From contig CAZMNY010000030.1 of assembly GCA_964567745.1 (NCBI GenBank), forward strand, positions 1 through 64,000: 64,000 nt of DNA, in the 5' to 3' direction. The stretch is from CAZMNY01 sp964567745. Its GTDB lineage: Bacteria > Planctomycetota > Planctomycetia > Pirellulales > Pirellulaceae. Positions 8,372 to 17,962 of the stretch are shown in pieces (position 1 is the first letter of the stretch; each line of letters begins with the position of its first letter). Below the pieces are notes generated by a model. The model saw nothing but the letters and a program-made list of their open reading frames with translations. It did not search any database and was not told where the DNA came from. The position numbers were made by a program, and so were the translations under genes.

Positions 8372-11300
8372 ATGGCATCCAGTAGCGATAGCATGGACGA
8401 CCAACTACAGCAACAACTTTGGGATTACGTTTACGGCTTGCTGTCCGATCCCGAAACAGCTGAATTGGAGCACCGCATTGGCTCCGATCCGGCTGTCGCT
8501 CGCGCCTACGCGGAAGTTCGCCTGGAGGCGGACTTGCTTGGCGAAGCCGCCCGGGTCGCACAGCCTTTGATGTCGTTGACGAGGCCAGAGTCCGATTGCG
8601 AACGACAGCCCGCAGCGGAGACTCTCGCGAGTCGCGTTACGATCTCGCCGAACAGTCCGAACATCATTGCTCCGCATAGACCAGTTCGCTCGGGCCATCG
8701 AGTCGCCAACTGGATTGTAGCGATCGCCGCCAGCGCGGTCGTCGCCGTGGCGACATTCGGCGGACTAAAACAAAACGACCCCCAATCGCTCGCTCAACTC
8801 GTGCCGGCAGTTGCCGACAAGAAACTCTACACCGAAGTCACCACTCCAAGCCGGTTGCAGGCGGGCGCAGCGAACACGCTCATGGTTCGCACAGTCAACG
8901 CCAAGACCAACAAGCCTTCGGCTTCGCGATTCGTCTACCGAGTGCTCGACGAACAACGGCGGACAAAATGGCAAAGTGAGAAACTTTCGACGACGTCAAA
9001 CGGAGCCGTGTTACGCACACCGCCTCTTCCCAAGGACGCCAAGTTTGTCGAGATCCAAGCCGAGAATTCACCGACACTGCGAGTTCCCCTTCAGATAGCG
9101 CAAGAGAAATACGTCGCTCGAATCACTGCGGACAAACCGGTTTATCAACCGGGCGATCCAGTTCGATTTCGAGTGCAGACACTGTCTCGCTACCATCGAC
9201 GGGCTGGGAAACAAGTCGCCGCGAACGTGGCTTTGGTCGACTCCAACGGCCAACGTCTCGCGGAATCCGAAGTCGTGACTGGCGAGCATGGCGTGGCGTA
9301 CGCCGAACTTCCTGGGCCGGTGACAGGCGGGCGTTTCGGGCTGGAAGTAGACAATGCCAATCGCGACTTCAAGAAAACCACCGTTCCACTCTTTGTCCGA
9401 CCAGATGACAAACAGGGTGAATTCGACTTCGATCTCGAATTCGCACAAGATAGCTATCGACCCGGCGACAAGGTCGTTGCCGATTTGCAACTGTCGCGAA
9501 ATGGCAAACCGAGTTTGGATGCTGAGCTCAACGTAACGGCCGACATCGACGGACTGGCGGCAAAAGTTGAGACGAATCGAGCGAGTGACGGCACCACGCA
9601 AATCCTGGTCGACCTGCCTGAGCAGTTCAACAATGAAGCTCGGTTAACGATGCAAGTCGATGATGACGGCGTCAAGCAGACGTTGGTTGAGTCGATTCCG
9701 GTAAGGCGGACGAAGCTCGATTTGACTTTTCTGCCCGAGGGCGGCCCGTTGGTTGCCGGCGTTCCGAACCGAGTGTTCTTTTTAGCTCGTGATCAAGCGG
9801 GACGGCCGACGTACACGAAGGGCGACGTTGTTGACCAAGACGGAAAGAAAGTCGCTCAAGCCGAAGTGATGCAAGAGGGTCGTGGGTGGTTTGCGTTCAC
9901 CCCGAGCCCCAATCAACAGTGGAAGTTTGTTCCCGAATCGAACCCGGATGGCGACGAATTTCCATTGCCAAACGCAACGTCCGTTGGCGTGGCGTTCCGC
10001 GCCGATCCCGCCGTCTATTCGGCTGGGGAATCGCTCCGTTTTCACATTGCCTCGACGTCGCCTGGCGACGAATTCATGGCGGTGGCGGAATGCCGAGGCG
10101 TTGCGGTCGGCAACGCTCGCTGGCAGGCAAGCAGCGACCAAGATGGCGATGAAGTCGCAATCGATCTGCCCGATTCGGCGGGCGGAGTCATTCGTGTGAC
10201 GGCGCTGGCTCGCAGAGACGATGGTTGGAACCCCATAGCGGAGCGTCTTGTCTATCGACGCGAAAGTCAATCGCTGAGTGTCAATGTTCAGCCGCGATAC
10301 CTCGCCGAATACGAAGACTATTTCCTCGCGGAAATTGAAGTCCGCGACGAACAGGGCGAACCGCGCGCAGCCGCGTTGGGCGCCGTCGCGACACCCGAAT
10401 GGCTGACATCAAAACGGCCTTTCCCGACCCCCGACATCCACGCTCACTATTCGCTTGTCAATGAACTCCGCGACGCGAGTGAACTTGAAAACGTCAATCT
10501 CGCTCTCATTCCCGACAACAAACAGGCTCAGCAGTACTTGGAGCTCGTGCTTGGCGTAGACGGCTGGCGGACCATCGTAGCCAATGAGTCGCTCGGTGAC
10601 ATGGCCGCAGTCAACTCGACGGTTTTCAAATCGGAACAGTTCATGGCACCAAAGACGTACGACAATCTTGAACAAGTCGTCGCGTCGAAAACAGCGATGT
10701 TCAACACGAATATGAGCATCGTGCGATATCCGGCCCTGGCCATTTGCCTGATCGGCATCGTCGTCATCCTGCTGATGGGCGTTTTGCAAGTGGCCGACGC
10801 TCGAGCTTGGACGCCAGCCTTCGCCGCGGCCCTCTTGATGGTGACTGCCAGCTTGACTTGGAAACCGGAGCCAACATCGGAAACGATGACTGCGATGGCC
10901 CCGGCAACCACCTCGGAAGAAGACGTCTCCGGCGCGCCAACCGATGCAATAGACGAATTGATCGAAGAAGAAAATGAGGAATTCGACGCGGCTGCCGCCC
11001 GTCCGGAATCAGACAAAACGGTTGACCGCAACGGGTTCAATGAGGCGTTGAACGCCGCAGGTGAACGAGACGACCAGAGTCCGCTCTCATTCAGTAAAGC
11101 CCAAGGCAATAAACGGGTAGTTGACTCGCTAGACATCGCACCCATTGAAGCCGAAGCTTCCGAGGCGGGCGAAGGGAAGAAAGGAAAGATCGAAGCTTTT
11201 GGCGGCCGAACGTTCAAGCAGAGCGCCGACGACGACTCCCCCGCTGATAAACCGAAGAGTGGCGACGGCAACGCAACGCGTCGAATGCGGGTTGGAGGTC

Positions 11301-13885
11301 GGGCGGGTGGCGAATCTGCGAAACCCCGATCGGCCGCGGCCAGGGGAATCGCTGACGGCGAAAAAAGCGCACCGGATTCTCCTCAAAGCCAGCTCGCTCA
11401 ATCGAAAATGAAATCCGCTGCCCCTTTAGACAAGGTCGCGCCGAAGAAGGCCAACCGAGACTCAAATACGATACGATCCGGCCTAGGGGGCGGTGGCGGA
11501 TTCGGCGGTTCCCGGCAACCCGATAAGAAGAGCGACGAAAGGCGTGAGCCAACGCCCAGCGAAGCGCACCTCGCAAAACTCGCCAACGTGAAAGACGAAG
11601 GCGACGAGAACAAATTGACCGACGCAAAGAAGCTGACAAAAGACGCGGCGAGGAAACGAGCGTTAGATGATCGTCAAGCTGCGACCGAACGATTCGCAAC
11701 CGAAGTAACACCCGGCGGATTTGGCAACGCCACGGGTAAAACAGACAGAGGCTTGCCCAAGGAAGGCGCCGAACCCAAACAACGAGGGAGTGCTCCGAAT
11801 CGCCAAGGGAGTCTTTACGCCCCGGCTGCCGACGAGGAGTCGCAGTCGACCGTGACGCCGCCGCCGCATGGCGAAGCCGACAGCTTGCGGAACAGCTTCC
11901 GTCAACAACCGCAGCAACAGGCGATGAAGCCCAAAGCTCAATTGGAAGCGGAGGCGTTGGGTCTTGCGGCAAACGAATCGCTGGCGAGAAACACAGTGGC
12001 GGCGGATGGCGACGGCGAGTCGAACGAAAAGCTGTTCTCGCGTTTGTTGCTGCGACGACGATCGAATCTTGCAGTAAAGGACTCGGGCAGGACCGGATTC
12101 TATTGGGACCCGATTATCGAAACCGATGCGAGCGGAAAAGCCGCATTGAGAATCTCCAGACCGGCCGGCGCGCCGTCTCAGAGGTTGATCGTCGATGCCG
12201 CTGGACACGGTCGACTTGGCCGAGCTGAGATGATTATTGATCGCGGGCTTTCACCGGGTGTCTATGCCGAGTTGACGACGCCCAAAACCGTAACAGTTGG
12301 CGATGAGATGCATTTGCCGCTATTGCTCAGCAACGGCACCGACAAGGAAGTCGCGGTCAATGTCGAACTGTTGTTGACGCCAGGACTCGCAGTTGCGAAT
12401 GGCGAGACAAAGTTTTCCATTGTGCTGCCGCCGCAAACGAATAACTATCAAAAGCAGATCTCGATCCGCTCCGTCGGCATTCCGCAAACGGGCCCGCAGG
12501 GCGCACAGTTGGCGGTGAATCTTCGCGCTGATGGCGACACTCAGAGCATTCTCCGCAAGCTGACGATTCACCCCAGAGGATACCCGGTCGATTCCGTTTT
12601 TAATCGAGTTGTCAACAACGAAGACAATTGGAGATTTAGCGTGCCCCAAGGCGTGCCGTCTCAACTGACTCTCAAAGCGTTCCCTTCGGCCGTGTCGGAA
12701 TTGAACTTCGCGCTCCAGAGCGAATCGTTGAGACGGGAAATCGACTCGGAAGCGATCGATGCGATGAGCGATCTGTCGCTCAAGTATCTCGCCGAGAATC
12801 GCATCGCCAACTTGGACGTCACCCGCGCCGCAAAACGACTTCGCGCATCGCAAGATTCGTCCGAATACAAGTTGGCTGAAACAGCCAAAGACGTCGCGAA
12901 GGCGGCCAAATCCGAGTTGGGTAAAAAGGACGTCGAGTCGATCGACAGTCGATTTAGTCGCCTTCTTGAAGCCCATCGAGGACGATTTAAGAAGCAGGCC
13001 GAAGGAGAAACGAAGAAGGAAGACCCGACGGTAGCCGAGCGGGCGCGTTACCGAAAAGAGGCAATCGAAGAGATTGAACGAGAGATCAAGTCCGAAGCGA
13101 AACTCGCCAAGAATCTTTCCGGCGTCGTCGACAACGCTATCGTACTGGGTCGGCTCGGCGACTTCGGCGAAGACAATCGCAAAGCCATGGAGTGGATTAA
13201 TTCGCGACGGCAAGGTGGAGGCGGATTCGGTTCGCCCGCGAATACGTTCTTCGCGCTTCGGGCGATTACCGAGAACGAAAAACTGCTCTACGAAAAGGGC
13301 GCTGCATCGGAATTGACCGTCGAGGTCGATGGCAAGACGGTCGCACGCCAACCGGTTCAGACCAATCAGGTTGTTCGTTTGAATAATCTCGAAGCGTTCG
13401 TGAAACCGGGCGCCAACGAGTTTAAGCTCAAGATCGGACAGGGCAATCGAGCTCCAGTGATGGGGCTGCTGCGAACCTGGCGGGAAACGCCGCCCAAAGC
13501 GGGTCCGTTGCAAATCGCCTCGCAACTGGGCGAACTCAAAACAAAACAAGGCAGTTCCGTCGAAGTCCGCGTCGTGGCCTCGAACAAAGGCATGGTTGAG
13601 CTTGATCATGTCGTTGCGGAAGTCCCATTGCCCGGCGGCCTGTCCGCTCGAACTCAGAGACTGGATGAATTGGTTCGCAGCAAGGAAGTCGATGACTATC
13701 AATCCGACGGTTCGCGAGTCCAACTGTTTTGGCGCAAACTGTCCGCCGGCACCGAGAAAAAAATAGTTATCGATGCGAGGGCGGATGTGAGCGGACGTTT
13801 CACCTCGTCGCCCGCTTCGATCTACCGGCAAGATCAGTCGACATCGCGCAGTTTTGCCCCGGCGCTGCAAATCGAAATCGAGTGA
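8372..13885 (+). CDS. Anti-sigma-like / macroglobulin (MG2-A2M) fusion membrane protein
   Basis: 1837 residues. Residues 10-60 ('QQQLWDYVYGLLSDPETAELE...') resemble the cytoplasmic helices of planctomycete anti-sigma factors but lack the zinc Cys/His. Membrane helix 1 is at about 113-131. Residues 150-680 hold macroglobulin-type beta domains; 'KPVYQPGDPVRF' and 'DSYRPGDKVVADL' are MG2 signatures. A helical hairpin follows at about 784-805 and 812-828, then a long charged low-complexity linker (835-1230). The A2M domain is near 1230-1330 ('FYWDPIIETDASGKAAL') and a helical domain near 1430-1700. Where a GCxEQ thioester belongs there is 'REIDSEAIDAMSDLSLKYL', so covalent trapping is unlikely. 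Three helices give cytoplasm-periplasm-periplasm topology. Start ATG 8372 or 8393. It probably controls the ECF factor upstream in response to a periplasmic event; this is inference. Confidence 0.85.
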   Translation: MASSSDSMDDQLQQQLWDYVYGLLSDPETAELEHRIGSDPAVARAYAEVRLEADLLGEAARVAQPLMSLTRPESDCERQPAAETLASRVTISPNSPNIIAPHRPVRSGHRVANWIVAIAASAVVAVATFGGLKQNDPQSLAQLVPAVADKKLYTEVTTPSRLQAGAANTLMVRTVNAKTNKPSASRFVYRVLDEQRRTKWQSEKLSTTSNGAVLRTPPLPKDAKFVEIQAENSPTLRVPLQIAQEKYVARITADKPVYQPGDPVRFRVQTLSRYHRRAGKQVAANVALVDSNGQRLAESEVVTGEHGVAYAELPGPVTGGRFGLEVDNANRDFKKTTVPLFVRPDDKQGEFDFDLEFAQDSYRPGDKVVADLQLSRNGKPSLDAELNVTADIDGLAAKVETNRASDGTTQILVDLPEQFNNEARLTMQVDDDGVKQTLVESIPVRRTKLDLTFLPEGGPLVAGVPNRVFFLARDQAGRPTYTKGDVVDQDGKKVAQAEVMQEGRGWFAFTPSPNQQWKFVPESNPDGDEFPLPNATSVGVAFRADPAVYSAGESLRFHIASTSPGDEFMAVAECRGVAVGNARWQASSDQDGDEVAIDLPDSAGGVIRVTALARRDDGWNPIAERLVYRRESQSLSVNVQPRYLAEYEDYFLAEIEVRDEQGEPRAAALGAVATPEWLTSKRPFPTPDIHAHYSLVNELRDASELENVNLALIPDNKQAQQYLELVLGVDGWRTIVANESLGDMAAVNSTVFKSEQFMAPKTYDNLEQVVASKTAMFNTNMSIVRYPALAICLIGIVVILLMGVLQVADARAWTPAFAAALLMVTASLTWKPEPTSETMTAMAPATTSEEDVSGAPTDAIDELIEEENEEFDAAAARPESDKTVDRNGFNEALNAAGERDDQSPLSFSKAQGNKRVVDSLDIAPIEAEASEAGEGKKGKIEAFGGRTFKQSADDDSPADKPKSGDGNATRRMRVGGRAGGESAKPRSAAARGIADGEKSAPDSPQSQLAQSKMKSAAPLDKVAPKKANRDSNTIRSGLGGGGGFGGSRQPDKKSDERREPTPSEAHLAKLANVKDEGDENKLTDAKKLTKDAARKRALDDRQAATERFATEVTPGGFGNATGKTDRGLPKEGAEPKQRGSAPNRQGSLYAPAADEESQSTVTPPPHGEADSLRNSFRQQPQQQAMKPKAQLEAEALGLAANESLARNTVAADGDGESNEKLFSRLLLRRRSNLAVKDSGRTGFYWDPIIETDASGKAALRISRPAGAPSQRLIVDAAGHGRLGRAEMIIDRGLSPGVYAELTTPKTVTVGDEMHLPLLLSNGTDKEVAVNVELLLTPGLAVANGETKFSIVLPPQTNNYQKQISIRSVGIPQTGPQGAQLAVNLRADGDTQSILRKLTIHPRGYPVDSVFNRVVNNEDNWRFSVPQGVPSQLTLKAFPSAVSELNFALQSESLRREIDSEAIDAMSDLSLKYLAENRIANLDVTRAAKRLRASQDSSEYKLAETAKDVAKAAKSELGKKDVESIDSRFSRLLEAHRGRFKKQAEGETKKEDPTVAERARYRKEAIEEIEREIKSEAKLAKNLSGVVDNAIVLGRLGDFGEDNRKAMEWINSRRQGGGGFGSPANTFFALRAITENEKLLYEKGAASELTVEVDGKTVARQPVQTNQVVRLNNLEAFVKPGANEFKLKIGQGNRAPVMGLLRTWRETPPKAGPLQIASQLGELKTKQGSSVEVRVVASNKGMVELDHVVAEVPLPGGLSARTQRLDELVRSKEVDDYQSDGSRVQLFWRKLSAGTEKKIVIDARADVSGRFTSSPASIYRQDQSTSRSFAPALQIEIE

Positions 13886-13929
13886 CCGGTGCAAAATCAC
13901 GACTCTGCTTGCCCTCAGGGGAAGTCTTG

Positions 13930-13957
13930 AGGCGAAGCCGCAAGCGCCCTGGATTGG
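13930..13957. repeat. REP-like fragment between fusion gene and sulfatase
   Basis: The stretch GGCGAAGCCGCAAGCGCC followed by CTGGATTGG repeats the core of the arm at 33993-34020, with 34141-34203 as its inverse. It lies 45 bp after the stop codon of the fusion gene, a gene-end position typical of these repeats. Confidence 0.55.
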
Positions 13958-14038
13958 CCTCAATCGTGTTATAGTCGTGTCCATGACAAATCGCGCCGAC
14001 AGCGGCGCCGGACGAAGCGACTTGAGGCGAATACAACG

Positions 14039-15541
14039 ATGAGCAAGCAGATCAAAGAGACGTTTCTACGCGCGACAGAGTATTGCGCAGCTTTCCCAAT
14101 CATCCTCTTGGCTGCGATGTCGTCGGCGCCGGCATTGGCGAAACAGCCGACGAACTTCGTCTTCATCTTGGTCGACGACCTCGGCTACATGGATGTCGGG
14201 TGCAACAATCCCAAGACGTTCTACGAGACGCCCAACATCGACCGGTTGGCTAGCAGTGGAATGCGGTTCACCGATGGATACGCCGCGAACCCTGTTTGCA
14301 GCCCGACTCGATTCAGCATCATGACCGGTCGCTATCCGACTCGAGTCGACGCGACGAATTTCTTCGCCGGCAATCGGGCTGGGCGGTTTCTTCCGGCCAA
14401 GCTCAACGATCGCATGCCGCTCGAAGAGGTGACCATCGCCGAAGCCTTGAAGAAGAAAGGCTACAGCACTTTCTTTGCCGGCAAATGGCACTTGGGCCCG
14501 AATGAGAATTTCTGGCCTCGGCGCCAAGGCTTTGACGTCAACCAAGGCGGCTTTTCTCGCGGAGGCCCGTATGGCGGCAAGAAGTATTTCTCGCCCTACG
14601 GAAACCCGCGACTGACGGACGGGCCAGACGGCGAGCACTTGCCGGATCGATTGGCAAGCGAGACGAATCGATTCATGGAGGAGAACAAAGACAAGCCGTT
14701 CTTGGCCTACCTCGCCTTCTATTCCGTTCACACCCCGTTGATGGCGCCGAAACCGTTGGTTGAGAAGTATCGCCAGCAAGCAGCCGAGGCGGGTCTGACC
14801 GACAAGCCGAGTTTCGCGAGCGAAGAACAAAACCTGCCGATCAAGCGACCTCGCAAGGTTCGCACGGTGCAAAGCCACGCGGTCTATGCAGCGATGGTTG
14901 AATCGATGGACCGAGCCGTCGGCAAAGTGCTCGACAAGATCGACTCGCTGGGAATCGCCGACCGCACCGCTGTGTTTCTCACCGGCGACAACGGCGGCCT
15001 CAGCACATCGGAAGGCTCGCCGACTTCGAATCTCCCCTTACGAGGCGGCAAGGGCTGGCTCTATGAAGGAGGCATTCGCGAAGCGTTCCTCGCTCGCTGG
15101 CCAGGCGTCACAAAACCGGGATCGGTCTGCGACACGCCGGTGATCAGCACCGATTTCTTTCCGACGATTCTCGATATCGCCGACGGTCCGTTCAGCTCCG
15201 AGCTGCCTCTCGACGGGGTCAGCCTGACACCGTTGCTGCGAGGCGAATCGGAGCTCGAACGCGAGGCGTTGTTTTGGCACTACCCCCACTATTCCAATCA
15301 GGGCGGGTTCCCTGGCGGGGCGGTCCGAATGGGCGATTGGAAACTTGTGGAACGATTTGAAGATGGTCGAGTCCATTTGTACGACCTGCGAAGCGACGTG
15401 GGTGAGCGAAAAGATCTGGCTCAAGACCAACCCGATCGAGTCAACGATATGCGAGCGAAATTGCATCGATGGTACAAAACGGTCGGCGCCAAATTCCTTC
15501 GCGCCAAACCCAATGGCCCTCAGCCGTGGCAACCGGAATAA
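14039..15541 (+). CDS. Secreted type I sulfatase
   Basis: 500 residues of the formylglycine sulfatase (alkaline-phosphatase-fold) family. A signal peptide ends near residue 35 (ALAK). The metal-binding 'ILVDDLGYMDVG' is at about 43-54. The active-site consensus C-S-P-T-R starts at Cys87, which a formylglycine-generating enzyme must oxidise, and is followed by 'MTGRYPTR'. 'GKWHLG' and 'TGDNGG' are further conserved elements. The length is normal. It stands alone, with a hairpin repeat just downstream. Planctomycetes use many such enzymes on sulfated algal polysaccharides; the exact substrate cannot be read from the sequence. Confidence 0.95.
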   Translation: MSKQIKETFLRATEYCAAFPIILLAAMSSAPALAKQPTNFVFILVDDLGYMDVGCNNPKTFYETPNIDRLASSGMRFTDGYAANPVCSPTRFSIMTGRYPTRVDATNFFAGNRAGRFLPAKLNDRMPLEEVTIAEALKKKGYSTFFAGKWHLGPNENFWPRRQGFDVNQGGFSRGGPYGGKKYFSPYGNPRLTDGPDGEHLPDRLASETNRFMEENKDKPFLAYLAFYSVHTPLMAPKPLVEKYRQQAAEAGLTDKPSFASEEQNLPIKRPRKVRTVQSHAVYAAMVESMDRAVGKVLDKIDSLGIADRTAVFLTGDNGGLSTSEGSPTSNLPLRGGKGWLYEGGIREAFLARWPGVTKPGSVCDTPVISTDFFPTILDIADGPFSSELPLDGVSLTPLLRGESELEREALFWHYPHYSNQGGFPGGAVRMGDWKLVERFEDGRVHLYDLRSDVGERKDLAQDQPDRVNDMRAKLHRWYKTVGAKFLRAKPNGPQPWQPE

Positions 15542-15554
15542 GATCTTCGGCTGT

Positions 15555-15570
15555 CAATGGCTTGCCAGTG
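15555..15570. repeat. Short palindrome after the sulfatase gene
   Basis: CAATGGC-TT-GCCAGTG can form a 7-bp stem with one mismatch. It resembles the perfect palindrome at 60062-60077. Both lie just beyond a gene stop codon. There is no T-run, so it is a REP-like hairpin, not a classical terminator. Confidence 0.45.
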
Positions 15571-15681
15571 CTGATGCGTATGAAACCGTCCGCCGCCATG
15601 TAACCAGCACAGGCGCATAGCTCTATCCAGTAGACTCGCCCCTATCGAACGCCTGTTCGTTGGGCGATAATGGTCGGCGTT

Positions 15682-15969
15682 ATGGACAATAAATTTCTAG
15701 AGTTGCTGCGCTGCCCGATTTCGGGCGACCGCCTCAGATTGGTCGACAACGAATTGCTCGACGAAGCGATCGCGGCGCAGCAGACGGGCGAGTTGAGCGA
15801 CCGTCAAGGTCGAGGCGTCGATGAATTCAGCGGTGGGCTGATCGATTTCGAGCGGAAATGGTTTTACCCGATGCGGAGCTCCATTCCCAACTTGATCCCC
15901 GATCAGGCGATTGACATCGAGCAGATAGCGAACGTGAACGCCAGCCGATCCAGGACGGAATCGAAATGA
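15682..15969 (+). CDS. Trm112-like small protein
   Basis: 95 residues from the ATG at 15682; a GTG/ATG extension to 15670 adds only four residues. The opening 'MDNKFLELLRCPISGDRL' is the pattern of Trm112/UPF0434 (YcaR-like) proteins, and the later 'YPMRSSIPNLIPDQAI' matches their 'FPIRDGIPVLL' end. Only the first Cys is kept, so the usual zinc site is probably absent. A 40-residue insert lies between the two motifs. Its stop overlaps the start of the HIT gene (ATGA, 15966-15969), so the two are translationally coupled. Trm112 proteins activate methyltransferases; whether this one does is unknown. Confidence 0.75.
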   Translation: MDNKFLELLRCPISGDRLRLVDNELLDEAIAAQQTGELSDRQGRGVDEFSGGLIDFERKWFYPMRSSIPNLIPDQAIDIEQIANVNASRSRTESK

Positions 15970-16301
15970 CGATCTTCAAGAAAATCATCGATCGCGAAAT
16001 ACCGGCCGACATCGTCTACGAAGACGAACTCTGCCTCGCCTTCCACGACATCAACGCTCAGGCTCCGACCCACGTCTTGGTGATTCCCAAAAAAGAGATT
16101 CCTTCTTTGGACGATTTGACAGACGAGGACCAATCGCTTGTAGGCCATTTGCATTTGGTCATCCGCAAGGTCGCCCAGCAGCTCGGCTTGTCCGGTGGAT
16201 ACCGAGTCGTTGTGAACTGCAAAGAGGACGGTGGACAGGCCGTCGGCCATTTGCACTTTCATTTGCTCGGCGGACGAGCGCTCTCTTGGCCGCCCGGATA
16301 G
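15966..16301 (+). CDS. HIT-family (HINT-like) nucleotide hydrolase
   Basis: 111 residues with the complete histidine-triad motif 'HLHFHLLGGR' near the C-terminus (HxHxH) and the typical opening 'IFKKIIDREIPADIVYED'. The HINT branch hydrolyses purine nucleoside phosphoramidates and adenylates. The short Pro/Gly end (SWPPG) is normal for bacterial HinT. It is coupled by a 4-bp overlap to the Trm112-like gene, and a long perfect hairpin lies about 100 bp downstream. Confidence 0.94.
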   Translation: MTIFKKIIDREIPADIVYEDELCLAFHDINAQAPTHVLVIPKKEIPSLDDLTDEDQSLVGHLHLVIRKVAQQLGLSGGYRVVVNCKEDGGQAVGHLHFHLLGGRALSWPPG

Positions 16302-16695
16302 CCGTCTTGTTGCCGTGCGTCGGAACCCACGCCTCTGGCTCGTGAGTCGTGACGGGTGCCTGCGCGTTGTCCCGAAGGGCAACGTAGCCAGCCAAGAACT
16401 GCAAAACGCCGCGCGTGGGAGAGCCGTTTGCGCGGCGTTTTGCAATCCAACAACAGACCCGGGAGGGACTGTATCTTCTGTCAGTTTTTTCGAGGCGGCA
16501 AGGCCTGGGGGTGTCGTGGTCTCGGAATTCAATTTCAGATGAGTCTTGGCGGCATCAGTTCCAATCCCGTTGGTGGACGGAATTGGAACTGTTGGAGAGC
16601 CGCAAGATCGAGCGGAGTGGCGACGCGACTGGCGAGACGCATCGCGGATGGATGGCTTGTGCCAGGCTGAACGACGAGCCCGGCTTTTGGGTGGG
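16302..16695. other. Gene-free interval with REP-like DNA
   Basis: No supportable gene. 16338-16392 is similar to 33915-33975 (GTGAGTC.TGACG, then GCGCGTTG.CCCGAAG). The remainder, apart from the hairpin at 16401-16443, shows nothing recognisable. The open frames crossing it have no family features. Confidence 0.5.
16401..16443. terminator. Long perfect hairpin, probable transcription end of the HIT operon
   Basis: A perfect 14-bp stem (16401-16414, GCAAAACGCCGCGC, with its inverse at 16430-16443) encloses a 15-nt loop. There is no downstream T-run, although the right arm itself ends GTTTTGC. It lies 100 bp after the HIT gene. It could be a bidirectional or rho-assisted terminator. Confidence 0.6.
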
Positions 16696-17040
16696 TTAAC
16701 GCTTTGAATTGGGAGTCGCGGCGTTTGAGATGCTTGCCGGCTTCGAGCCGCGTGAGCGTCTTCGCGTCTTGCGTTCGGGCTTCGCCGAACTCCATTCTTT
16801 GGTCAGAGTTTCGAACACCTCAGGCGATTCGTATCTGACAACTTGCTTGTCCTCGGCTTCGGGGATAGGACCGATCAATCCTCGAAAAACTGGCAGACCG
16901 CGTAGCGAAAGATCCGTGCTCGAATCTTCGACGCCGATCTGCGGATGCAGTTCCACAAGCATGTCTTGATCCGCGTACTCTTTGACGCGAATGTCGCCGT
17001 CGGCGCCGCGGGTGACGATCCGGTAAGTTTGTTTGTTCAT
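16696..17040 (-). CDS. Hypothetical small protein
   Basis: 114 residues starting at the ATG whose complement is 17038-17040 (MNKQTYRIVTRGADGD); the open frame continues upstream, but the extra 47 residues look non-coding. The N-terminal 75 residues are balanced and globular-looking, with alternating beta-like segments. The C-terminal 30 are basic and Ser/Lys/Arg-rich ('KTRRRSRGSKPAS'). I do not recognise a family. It is convergent with the HIT operon. The tail could bind nucleic acid, but that is only composition. Confidence 0.5.
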   Translation of the reverse strand: MNKQTYRIVTRGADGDIRVKEYADQDMLVELHPQIGVEDSSTDLSLRGLPVFRGLIGPIPEAEDKQVVRYESPEVFETLTKEWSSAKPERKTRRRSRGSKPASISNAATPNSKR

Positions 17041-17291
17041 AGTCCTCATCCCTGTCGATGCATGCGATTTGGAGCGGAGTGAAGCGAATGCGTCGCAAGA
17101 GAAATATCGGAGCTCCACAGACCAAAAACCGAGTGAACTTACGGCGCAACGCACAGAGGAAAAAGGCGTGTTAATCGGCAAATCGTGTCCGAAAGCGATT
17201 TGTCGTCACGAGCGTCGGCGGGTGGCCGGTCGCCGTCGGATTCATCGCGCCAACTGGGCGCGTTACGGCCTACGTGGCCCGATCGGTGCAG

Positions 17292-17744
17292 TTAGAGGGC
17301 TTGCGCCGTTGGCATGCCTGAAAGCAGTTCTTCCGTGAACAGGTGCAAGTCCGCGCTAGTTAGAATCCCGATCGGGACATCGCGAGAGCAGACAGGGAGG
17401 CAAGGTAGCTCAAGTGCGATCATCAACCGAAGTGCTCGGCGCACCGATGTCGACGGCTCGACGCTGACAAGCTCTTCGCTCACCAGATCGCTCGCAGTCA
17501 TCTGCGCACCCGACTCTCGCCTCGCCTCATCGTCGGTACAATGTTCAGTCGATCGAGCGCGATGAGTTGGCTGGGCGAGAAGATCGCGAGGCGTGAGCAG
17601 GCCGACCAATTCGCCCTCAGCATCGACGACAAACAGATGCGGATTCGTCGTGGTTTGGAAATGTGAGACGAGCGAATGCAGCGGCGTCTCGAGCCGAGCG
17701 GACGGTGGGTTGGCGGTCATAATCAGGCCAACCGCTATGTCCAA
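17292..17744 (-). CDS. CBS-domain pair protein
   Basis: 150 residues carrying two CBS motifs: about 8-60 ('MTANPPSARLETPLHSLVSHF', 'HLFVVDAEGELVGLLTPRDLL') and about 82-140 ('DLVSEELVSVEPSTSVRRALRLM', 'CLPVCSRDVPIGILTSADL'). Such pairs bind adenosyl nucleotides and act as stand-alone sensors or partners. No partner gene is adjacent: the small hypothetical is on the same strand downstream and the tRNA is upstream on the other strand. The role is therefore open. Confidence 0.88.
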   Translation of the reverse strand: MDIAVGLIMTANPPSARLETPLHSLVSHFQTTTNPHLFVVDAEGELVGLLTPRDLLAQPTHRARSTEHCTDDEARRESGAQMTASDLVSEELVSVEPSTSVRRALRLMIALELPCLPVCSRDVPIGILTSADLHLFTEELLSGMPTAQAL

Positions 17745-17962
17745 ATCGAGTCCTCGATTCCGACACCTGAAGACGGCTTCGCGGACTTGTTTACGCTATT
17801 CATCACGATTCATCGTTGGGCTCGCTCGCAGACATATTCGTCCAAACCGGGCCGAATAGCCCCGTCCAACTTGCGCCCCCAAAACCGCATCTGCCAAATC
17901 CTACGCCACACCATGCCCTACTTTGCCGAAAACCTCAAAGCGAGTAGGATAGTTTCATCGCC

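Noticed and set aside
12320..13984. 554-codon open frame antisense to the macroglobulin fusion
   Set aside because: It lies wholly opposite a recognised gene and has no family motif; long antisense frames are expected in this GC-rich codon usage.
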